Assembly (NCBI GenBank): GCA_002197995.1
Contig: NGZR01000005.1
Span: 744,001 to 808,000 of the forward strand
Direction of reading: 5' to 3'
Source: Gaeumannomyces sp. JS-464
Taxonomy: Eukaryota; Ascomycota; Sordariomycetes; Magnaporthales; Magnaporthaceae
Length of the DNA stretch: 64,000 nt
The translations under genes and the position numbers were made by a program. Positions 54,788 through 64,000 of this stretch are shown piece by piece; position 1 is the stretch's first letter, and every line of letters starts with the position of its first letter. Below the pieces are notes generated by a model. The model was given only the letters and a program-made list of their open reading frames with translations. It searched no databases and was not told where the DNA came from.

Positions 54788-57700
54788 CCCCGAGAGCGGG
54801 CATGGGCGCGCAGTTGCAGAGAAAAGGCAACCGTCGGAGGTTGATGCGAGGAGGAGGACCTACAACTACTGGTTGAGTGAAAGGCAAGCTAGCCTGGGTA
54901 GGCCATATCATTGGGCTCCAACTGCCGAACCCAGGCGTGGCCGGGACATCTCTGAGGACACCCGTGGTTTCTCTCGTGCCCTGATATGCTAAAACCTAGC
55001 TTGGGCTAGTCGGCTGGCGGCCCCTGTCTGCGGACCGATGCCTTCTGCAGCCAGTCATAAGGTAAACAAGACGTCGACATCGCCGACAGCGTCGGTCCAT
55101 TTGCGCTGGGCGTGATTTTAGCAGCTATGGGCTCGCCTTGGCCAGGAAGGACGGGACGACAAGACCCTGTTTGGATGACACAAGTTCCAATACCGGGACC
55201 TGGGGAATTGCGCGCAGCTCTCACCTCAATCTAAACTGCATCTTTAGTGCATGCGCCCCCCAGCCGGGGCGAGCCTTCAACACGCGCACCGCAACGAGAA
55301 CCCAACGAAATGCACGGAGAGGAACCAATACTGTGCTGTCCGCATACATTGGAGAGGAACCAATCCTGTGCTCTCTGCGTGCGTGGGAGAAACTAATACG
55401 GCTCTTCCTGCATGGTCGCCGATCCGCTGGGGGCATGGCGCAAGCCAGAGCAAGCCTCCCTACCTACCGAGGGAAACCAGTCTGTCTTCATGCACGAGAG
55501 AAACCAATCTCGGCTGCATGGCTGTGAGGAAGCTAAAGCCACATCAGCACTCTCGAGCGGCAGTTCGCCGCACGGGACACAGCCTATGAGCATAGGGTCG
55601 CGCTGGCACCCGGAGGGGCCGCAGCATGGGGCTTCCAGGCTTTTCTGAGCTAGGGGCTACATTGATGTCAATGGTTTTTTGGCGGTTGCCAGCCTACGCG
55701 ATCCAATCTACCGACTCTCGCCGCTCTTTCCAACTGCAGTGCTCGTCTTATTGCGGCTGCAACAGTTTCTCGTTCTAACCTTTTTATTCCTTTTTATTCC
55801 TTTTTCTAGCCAAGACTAACGGCCGGTCGAGGACGGTCGGGACGTACCGAGGCCATTGGTTCAACCTTTTGCTTTCCCACAGCACCCATCAGCTTTGCGC
55901 GGGTAATATCGAATTGGCCGGGCGCCTTCTCGGAACGGCACGGTGGCATCGAGTATCAGGAGCACGGGTGGAGAGCCGTGGACGTGGGAACTAGGCCAGC
56001 AGACAGAAAGATGACAGATACCTAAAGGACAGTGGTGTGTCTAGGTAGGTACCTAGGTACCGGTAGTTACAGCACAAAGTGTAAAAATCCGCCCGTGGGG
56101 CGGGGTATCCCCTTGAGTGCCGTCAACCACCCGACTGCTGATCGTGGGCCTATCAGCCAATTGAAGCTTCAAATTTTTCGGTACCTGGCTTTCAGTGTAA
56201 TTTTGCCGATAGATCAAGTACCTAATCCAGTACCTGATACAGTGCGGTACGTCGATTTGTGCCCATTATTCCCTACAAACCCGTACTATGACACTGTGAG
56301 AACAAACAGGGTCGCTCCACAAATATTTTGGAGGTTGGATGTGGTACGGTTTCAACGGGGGGCCAGCTGCGGCTGGGACAAGGCGACGACTCAACCAAAA
56401 ATCAGCCGAGTCTGGGGCTGGCTCGTTCGTTCTGGAACACTTCCAGAAGCGGTCACGGCTGTCCAGGCTGGGCTTGGGGTAAACGGGATTCGGCACAATT
56501 TCGGCACAAGAGTGCAAGCTGCACCAGTGGGAACCAGAAGGAGAAAAGAAGAAAAAAATAAGATTAAGAATAAGAATACCTAATGAAGTGAACGCCCGCG
56601 CCTGCCACCCCAACAAGTCCGCCGTCCAGAGAAAAGACTCAGAGGTTGCCTTCGCGCTAGCCAGCCGGTCAAGAATCGGTCCCCGATGCACCACACCAGA
56701 TTCCTTGTCTTCCCGGCTGGGTCCACCTCCTCGAGCGCCGCCATCCTCCCCAGCGCCGTAGTCCAGTTGTCTTGGTCTTGGCGAGACTCCAAGCGACAGG
56801 TCTACGCGAGTGTGAGTGTCTTCAATGACATGGGCCCCCCGTCCGGACACACAACATCAAATGTGGAGCGTCATCTCCACTGGGAGCGGCCAGCAAGGTG
56901 AAATCTCGTCCGCATCGGCACATACGGCTTACCCAAGGATACCTGCCTACCTAGGTATGTAGGTGGGTAGGTCCCTGAAATCGTCCCGCCGGGTACTGTA
57001 CCCTTGGGCTATCGGCTCACTGCAGAAAAACGATACCCTTAGCGCCGCGGTTCTAGATTGGCGCAGGTCGCTAGCAACTTCGACGTTGCGCCGGCGCCCG
57101 TTGTCGATGCGATCCGCGAGACGCCACTACCTTTCGGGGACGCCCCGAGACTCGACGAGCCCGGATTTGATCCTAGTACGATGAACTTTTCGGAGCCGTC
57201 TTTCCTGTTTGTTACATTTCCTGAGCGATAAGCGCCATACTGGTACGTAATCTGCTACGTAACATCTTGTCGTCCCCTGCCCGACGATTGGTTGGCTAAA
57301 CCGGGGGAAGGAAAGAAAAAACCAGCAACGCCGACAGACATGCAACCGAGCCTCGAGCCCGAGGACAAACACGCGCGAGCGCACGAGTTGTATTCCAGCA
57401 GGCGTCGCGACCTACCAAAAACGAATACCCTAACAAAAAGATATGCTGGAGCACATGCTGGACCTGATGTCATGATGTGCATGCTATACGAGTAAAACAT
57501 TAAGACATGGAAGAAGACAAATATAACAGACAAGGTAATCGCCATAGGGGGAGAAAAACAACAGCCAAGAGTAACCACCAATTTTGTAAACCCTTTCCCT
57601 TCCGCCCTCGTCGCCCCGTCCTTCCTCTCGCCCAAGGAAACCGTCATGTCGTCTCAAGGAAAAGGAAGAGGCTGTGCCGTATGTTTGTCGTCGTGTTTGT

Positions 57701-58071
57701 TGTGTTGGTGTCGGTGTTGGTGGTGGTGGTGGTGTGTTGTTCTGGTGTGATAGCGACAGGGTAGGGAATAGGAAACCCGGACCAGGACATCGTTCCTCCG
57801 GAAAAAAAAAGGGCTAGGGGAAACTATGGACAGTGAAAAGAGGGAAGCATATTAGGATGACACGGGAATTTCCATGATCCTCCTTTCTTGCATCTCGGTT
57901 GGATAATGCTGGAACGCGTGGGTAACAGGTGGACGCAAAACGGATATTCGAATCCTCCACAGCAACGGGGAAGATAAGCCCAATCTTCTCTCTCTTCCAC
58001 CCTCCTGCTTGTTCAGATCCTCACAGCCCTCCAAACCGCATGCCGGAGTCAAAGCCGTCCGGGTCAAGGAG
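54788..58071. other. Gene-free interval
   Basis: About 3.3 kb without a supported gene. It holds two strong members of the ACCTAGGT motif family: CTAGGTAGGTACCTAGGTAC at 56041-56060, and CCTACCTAGGTATGTAGGTG at 56946-56965. A GGT/TGG microsatellite lies at about 57700-57735, and CTTTTTATTC direct repeats near 55780-55805. Confidence 0.5.
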
Positions 58072-61000
58072 TCACGAGACGGCCGAGAGCTTCTGCAGGG
58101 CGAGCAGGACACCTGGAGATGGGCAGGACCGTCAGCTCAAGTCACAGATACGTAAAGACAGACGAGGAAAAAAGAAAAACCTACCGCTGACACCCTGTGT
58201 CAAGGTCGCCCCGGCCTCGGTGTTGCGGCTGCCCAGGCTGACGGTGACGACGTCGCGCACGACCTTGTCCTCGCCGAGCTGGTTGGCCCACCTAAACACC
58301 TTTTCGTCCTCGCGGCCGTCGCCCACGACCATCAGAAAGTCGACGGCGTCCTTGTTGTGCCCTTCCTTCTGCTCCCCCTCGGCGGGCTCGCTGCTGCCCA
58401 CGATCCGCTTCCGGATGCCGTCAAACACGTGCTCGGCCGCCGTGCTCTTTGTCCAGTCGACCGGCTCGACAATGACGCACCCGTCGAGCGGGACGGCGTG
58501 CACGCGCTGCGCCTCGCATGCGTCGTTGATGTGCGACGCGCAGTCCGACGCCAGCCTGGATGCAGTGTCGTAGTCCTCGGCCGACTTGTAGTGGAACATG
58601 AGCGAGCACCGGCGCTCCTCGATCTCGGCCCCGGGCGTCCGCTCCAGGTAGTACGTCATGATGCCCTTGACCGACTCCTTCCAGGTCCGGATCTGCTCGC
58701 CGTCGGCCATCTCGGTCCACGTGTCGGACCCGCAGTCCTTGAGGAAGCAGCCGTTCTCGGCGATGAGGCCCAGGTTGGGGATCCGCCGGAACAGCCGGTC
58801 CAGCTCCTCGGGGCGGCGCCCCGACATGACGTAGATGGTGTTGCGCTCGTCGAGGAGCAGGTCCGAGAGTACGTCGAGCGTGCGCTGTTGTCTGAGGTCA
58901 GTGTACGTTCTGGGGTCGTCGAGCCCGTATACCTCGAGGTTCGTCTTCCACGTTCTAACACTAGTAGATCCGCGGCGCGTCCCCGTTGTTGTAGAGGACT
59001 TGGATGCAGCCGACTCTTCCTCCCGCGCCTGGGCGAGGGTTTTGATAATCGGGAGGGGGAGAACGGTTAGTAGCATCGCGAAGAGTCGCGCTCGCCGCCG
59101 CGACTTCGTACAGCGGCGAGTGCTGCGACAGACCCGTGGAGCTTTCCACCCGAGCGTTGACCTTGCCATGCTCCGGGGTCTGGTGTTGTCCTTGACTCTG
59201 CTGCTGCGAAGGTCGCGGATGCCGCTCTTCCTGTCGCTGCCGATGTGCCTTGGTGAAGGAAGCATTGGTGTTGAGAGGGTCAGTCGAAACCGAAAGGGGG
59301 GAGCAAGTACCTGTGGGCTGACGGGGATGATCTGGTTGACCGGGCCCCAGCTGACGAGGGTGCCCTCGTAGTCGAGTATAAAGAGCCTGCGCTCGCTCCG
59401 CTTGTACTGGCGCGCCAGCGAGCTCATCGACAGGCGCGGCACCGCCGTCTGGTCGCGCTTGTGCTGCTCCTCGTAGACGCGATCCAGGCGCGACAGGAAC
59501 TCTGTGAACCAGTGCGCGCCCGTGTGGTGGTTGACGGCCTCGTAGAGCTTGGCCCACCGCCGTGCCTTCTCGTCGTCGCTCATGGTGAGCGCCTGCTTGA
59601 TTGCGTCGGCGCAGGCCTGGTAGTCCCACGGGTTGACGGACAGCTCGTGCCTGCCGAACAGCGAGGCCGTGCCCGTGAACTCGGACAGGATCAGGGACCC
59701 GTGCTTCTTGGTCTCGCCGCTGCCGGCCGCCTCGGTGTGCCGGCCGTCCTGGCAGGCCAGGAACTCGTGCGACGTCAGGTTCATGCCCTCGCGCTGGCTC
59801 GTGATCATGAGCGCGTCGGCGATGGTCAGCAGGGCCAGGTACTGGGCGTAGTCGATGTCCTGCTTCAGGTACACGACGGGCTGGTAGGCCAGGTTGGCCC
59901 ACGACGAGTTGACGCGCGTGACGATGTCGGAAACAGTCGCGTCCAGCTCCGACTTCTCGCTCGTAGAGAGCGCGACTTGGATCAGCACCGTCTTGCCGCG
60001 CCACTCGGGGTTCTTGTTGAGGAAGAGCTCGTACGAGAGCAGCTTCTGGCGCACGCCGCGCACGTGGTCGAGCTTGTCGCGCGCCACGATCAGGCGGCAG
60101 TCCTGGTACCGCCGGCGCATGCTCTCGATCCAGCGGGCCACCTCAGGCTCCCCGCGGTGCTCGTCGAGAGCGACCGGGTCGATGCCGATGGGCAGGTTGA
60201 TGACGTCGACGAAGCGGTCCTCGAGCTGCAGGCCGTCCGGGGTGGCCTCGGCGGCGAGCAGGCGGCTGCACGTCTGCAGGAAGTGGCGTGTGTACTCGTG
60301 GATCTGGAAGCCGACCAGGTTGGCGCCTAGCATGCCCTCGAGCAGCTCCTTGCGCATGGCCAGGCAGCGGAAGATCTCGGACGAGGGGAAAGCGACGTGC
60401 AGGAAGAAGCCGATCTTGGCGTCGGGCAGCTTCTTGCGCACCATGCCCGGGACGAGTAGCAGGTGGTAGTCGTGGACCCAGATGACGTCGCCGCGCTTCC
60501 AGTTGCGCACGATCTTATCGGCGAAGGCCTGGTTGACGTTGACGTAGTACTTCCACGAGTGGTCCTCGTACGCCTTGCTCTTGGGGTTGTCGGGGATCTG
60601 GTAGTGGAAGACGGGCCACAGGATCTGCTTGCAGAAGTGCGAGTAGTGGCCGTTGAAGTCCTTGTCCGAGCACCATACGGCGAGCGCGTCGTGCTCCGTT
60701 GCCAGCTTGTCCTCGATGTCCTGCTTCTGCTGCGAGCCCTCGAGCGCGTCCGTGGGCATGCCCAGCGTGCCCACGTACGTGTAGTCGCCCAGCTTGCCCT
60801 CGCGCGCCGCCGCCTCGGCCGCGTTGCGCAGCCCGCCGTTGCCCTGGTCGGCATTGGTGACCTCGTAGGCGGCCTGCGAGAATACCTTGTCGTGGCTCTC
60901 GCTCCGTGTCAGCGCCCGCGGCTGCGAGATGCCCTGGCGCCCGAGCTCGCGCGCCTTGGACTGCAGCGTCTTGTTGTGGCTCAGCACCGACGACGGCGGC

Positions 61001-61527
61001 GGCGAGTTGGCCCGCGACATGGGCTGGTCGCGCCTAGCGCCCCATGTCGGCGAGCCGCGGTCCGCGGGGCCCTTGGTCGGGTCGCCCTTGCTCGCCGCCG
61101 ACGCGGCGAACGTCTTCAGGCCATCCTCGTTGGTGAAGATGCCGGCCTCCTTGGACTGCTCCTCCGTCGGCGTTTGCGGGGGCGTGATGTCGGCCAGAGG
61201 CTTGAACAGGCTTGGTTGCCTCTGGGGCAAAGGCTTAGAGCCCTCGGATCTCCTGGTCTTCTCCAGCTGCGCGCCGGTCCGCGCTGGCGAGCCGGGGAGC
61301 TTGAAGTGGACCGTCTTGGGGAGAAATCTAGCGGCCGCCAGGGGCTGGTATTAGCAGACATGGCCACCAACGGCGCGCAGGCCGCACGTAATCGTCGCGT
61401 TGCGCCGGCTTGGTGGGCAGGGCAAATCAGGGCACGGTGGGGCAGTCGCATGCAGCCAACGAAACTTCTAGTTTGCGCCTGGAAGGGGGGCTGTCTTGAC
61501 GTACAGTGATGCAATAAATACCGTCAT
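58072..61527 (-). CDS. Trehalose synthase complex subunit, TPS3/TSL1-like (GT20 + HAD phosphatase-like)
   Basis: Four exons: 61527-61505 (MTVFIASL), 61327-59311, 58884-58185 and 58112-58072, 926 residues. Introns are 177, 426 and 72 bases, and phases join exactly. After a disordered N-terminal 130-residue region comes a GT20 trehalose-6-phosphate-synthase-like domain (FRCLAMRKELLEGMLGANLV, RDKLDHVRGVRQKLLSYE, TSQREGMNLTSHEF). A HAD trehalose-phosphatase-like domain follows (FILDYEGTL, YVMSGRRPEELDR, MVVGDGREDEKVF). The HAD nucleophile motif is DYEGT rather than DxDGT, and the synthase YIKG Lys position is HVRG. Catalysis in either domain may therefore be weak, which fits a regulatory TPS3/TSL1-type subunit. 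An orthologue of the phosphatase TPS2 is the alternative. Cytosolic; trehalose supports stress tolerance and, in plant pathogens, infection. Confidence 0.9.
58885..59310 (-). other. Unusually long (426-base) intron in the TPS3-like gene
   Basis: The GT at 59310 (CAG|GTACTTG) and AG ending at 58885 (CAACAG|CGCACG) join VSPQ to RTLDVLSDLL, where homologues are continuous. It is much longer than the other introns in the window. It contains an open stretch and internal GT/AG pairs, so it could hide a small cassette exon. Confidence 0.75.
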
Positions 61528-64000
61528 CGTGAGTGTTGGATGTGGGCGTGAGGCTATGGGTTGTTTTTTGTCGCTGCTCCGGGATCAACCCCAAAGGTCG
61601 AAGCTGCGCTACGTCGTCTCGAGAACGAGACGAGTCTCCGAGAGGTCCAGGGCGCTCTCGACAACCGACTGGCTATGCAGAAGGATGCAGCCGAGTGCTC
61701 CGTATCATCACAGTAGCTGGGCGTCTTTTCTGGGGGTCTGGAAGTCCTGGCGGTCCTGGCAGTTCTGGCCGCGGGATGTGCGGGGCGACAGAACGCAAGC
61801 AATGCGACCTGGAAATCGCGGTCTTGACAAGCGAATGCGCAAATGTCGTCACCTGGAGTCTGGTGCGTCTTTTGGGCCGGCGACGCAAGGGGCGGGGTAT
61901 CGTGATACAAAAGTAGAAGCGTTGTGGCTGTGGTCGAGGAAGCCGTCTTTGTCTTCGGACGAACACGGGAGCGTAAGCTGGATTTACAGCTGGCCCAGGA
62001 AGGCTGTCGCTCGGACCCAGAGCTTAAGCCCAAGGTTTCAATTTGGGCAGGGAGCTCGTGTGTGCGGGCGTTGTGGTTGGGGCGGCAGGGGCCTGAAGCT
62101 TTGGAGCCTCGGAGCGAGTCGGGTATCGATTGGGCTTGAGATTCGTAGGAAGAGAGAAGTCCTGTATATTGCATAAATGGATAGCTGGTCAACAGGCCGG
62201 CCCAGCACATACAAACAGCCCTGTCAGATCACAGGAGCTAGAGAGAACCGAATGGAAAGCAAAATAAGGGGTGGTAATGCGCATGAGTCTAGGGAAGAGC
62301 GTCGAAAGCACCGAAGGGGAAAGAAAAAAAAATGTTGACGTCAAAAACGACAACCTTGCAGCAGCTAAAAATGCGGGCGGGCATGGAACCAGGGGTGGGT
62401 GGTGGCTAGGGGTGGTCGTTGGGCTGGAATCCTCCACTCACTAAAAACACGCAGCGAGAGCTCGACAAGGACTGCGACAACCGAGCGCGCGTCAGGCTGA
62501 CGCCAAACAACGGAAGGAAGTATGCAAAGAGACAAAATCCCAGAGGGATCACGAACGATGAAGGAGGCTTTGGTCCGGCAAGGTTGGGCGGACGGATGGG
62601 GACGGGGCTTCTTATGAGCAAACACAGAAAAGTGATTATAAAAAAAAACCCCCAGCCGGGATTGTGCGGCTGTGCATGCAAAACCCAAAGCAGCTCCGCG
62701 GGTGGAGGGGAGGGGTGTGCGCGGTTAGCAAAGAGGGAGGGAGAAGGGAAGGAAAAAAGTTCGATCAGTGGGGACGCCAGGACTGGGCCGGGGCGGGGAG
62801 GGGGAGCCGGGCATCTTTATTCTCCCATGTTCTGCCAGCTGGGAGTCGTTGGGAGTCGGTCGCTTCGTCGTTCCATGTCTCTCATTTCTCTTGGGGGTTG
62901 GTTCGCTGACTTGCCCATCGACAGCTTTTCCCACCATAAAAAAGACGCGCGCGTGCCGGCATGGTAAAGCAAGCAAGCAGCAGCGGCAGCTCTCTGTGGC
63001 TGCGCTCAAATGTAATTGCAGCAAATGTACCAAATGTACCTGAACGCAGACCAGCCCCGTCGCCAATGTACCCGGGTAGCCAAGGTTACCATCCACGACG
63101 CACGGGTTGCACCTCGGAGCGGCCGGGGCATGTGCTAAGGTGCGACGAGACGGCCAAATCGTGGCCTTGTCCCCGGGACACCAGGGGGGCGGCTGCCTCT
63201 GGTCGAGATTTGATGATATGCCGCAGCAAGCCCGCCATGCAGCCGAAACGTCACTGCAGTCAGCAGGCCCAGCAGGCCCAGCAGGCAGGGGCCAACCCAC
63301 CAACCCTTGTCCTCCAGCGCGTGCAGGCTCCCCGATCAGCGGGGCGGGAATGTTCGCGGCAAAGTTTGGGTCTGTCGTGATTTGAGCGGCCAGGGCATCG
63401 GAATGTGCAGGGTGCATTTTTGTTGTCAGTTATTTATTTCATTCTTGTTGTTTTCGCTGGCCCTCTCTTTGTCCCTGCCATCACAGATTTGAGAACCGAG
63501 CCATGGAAGCTCTTGTGTAAGATATTACCTGAGCTTGGTGTTTGGCTAGCCGCATAGCAGCTTCCCTAGCTGCTGCAGGCGGCCGCAGCCCGGGCTCCAC
63601 GGAAGCAGAAGGGCGTCATCCATCATCCGCTAGGCTGGAAACTCCCAAGCCCGAGCTGCCCCTCGCCGTGTGTGGCCGTGAATCCGTTCGCCGTGACTGG
63701 CGAGGACACACAGCTGCGGTCAGAACGCACCTTGGTTTACGTGATCCCATCGTCGGGATGTGTCTTGGGGTCCAAATGGCCCCAAAGGTGCAGCTGGTCG
63801 TGTCGGCCCTGGTGTAGGACGACTTACATAAAAATTGCCCGCCACCACCTAGTAAACAGCCATCCATCCGCCTCGGCGACGAGGTCGGGCCGGCAGCTCG
63901 GCCACCACCCACCAACTTTTTTGACAAGAAATCGCGAGTCCGTGGCCGATCATGCAGGCAGACCCTTTTGCTTCTCTTTTCGTGCATCTTCCATGGCCCA
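61528..64000. other. Upstream flank of the TPS3-like gene
   Basis: About 2.5 kb without a supported gene. It should contain the TPS3 promoter. A CAGCAGGCC-type short repeat lies at about 63259-63287, and an A-rich run at 62638-62650. The following gene, if any, lies outside the window. Confidence 0.5.

Noticed and set aside
60463..61509. 348-codon plus-strand open frame
   Set aside because: Antisense shadow of the TPS3-like gene with Val/Leu/Arg-rich composition.
63251..63290. Short direct repeats suggestive of a CRISPR-like array
   Set aside because: This is a simple CAGCAGGCC microsatellite without unique spacers, in eukaryotic DNA.
1..64000. Biosynthetic gene cluster, Starship or transposon cargo
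   Set aside because: No polyketide or peptide synthase, terpene cyclase, tyrosine recombinase captain, reverse transcriptase or transposase was seen. The genes are mixed housekeeping and secreted functions.

Overview
The window is nuclear DNA of a filamentous ascomycete (Pezizomycotina), most likely a Sordariomycete. The evidence is short GT-AG introns with CTAAC/CTGAC-type branch sites, GC-rich coding DNA, and several fungal-type genes: an RGS-LOV photosensor, a CSC1/OSCA channel, a trehalose-synthase-complex protein, multi-CBM18 proteins and a tannase-family esterase. I count 15 protein genes in 64 kb, so gene density is low. Species cannot be fixed from the sequence alone.

Layout. 1-9.1 kb: a membrane-anchored pepsin-like protein without the catalytic motifs, a secreted three-CBM18 chitin-binding protein, and a CSC1/OSCA-type channel on the minus strand. 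10.4-18.6 kb: a dynamin-related GTPase, a roughly 0.5-kb tandem duplication in gene-free DNA, and a conserved-looking protein I do not recognise. 19.6-28.5 kb: an RGS-LOV-PAS light-signalling protein and the meiotic MutS homologue MSH4, both minus strand. 31.8-39.6 kb: a secreted tannase/feruloyl-esterase-like enzyme, a long gene-poor stretch with a tRNA-like Pol III promoter relic, and a small secreted repeat protein broken by a G33 tract. 43.8-49.2 kb: BUD23 and SVP26 share a divergent promoter, followed by an intronless secreted protein of about 593 residues. 50.2-54.6 kb: two paralogous tiny genes with matching TATA promoters in an otherwise empty 9-kb stretch. 58.1-61.5 kb: a TPS3/TSL1-like trehalose complex subunit.

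Functional themes. The housekeeping genes are ribosome biogenesis (BUD23), ER-Golgi cargo sorting (SVP26), trehalose metabolism, membrane fission (dynamin), osmosensing (CSC1) and meiosis (MSH4). The accessory genes are secreted or surface proteins that would face chitin, plant cell-wall esters or a host.

Caution. At least five genes (CBM18, CSC1, dynamin, RGS-LOV, MSH4) and the small secreted gene need one-base corrections. Several fall in short homopolymers while the flanking protein is conserved in a neighbouring frame. I read most of these as assembly indels rather than pseudogenes. Exon coordinates were read by eye from splice signals and frame continuity.
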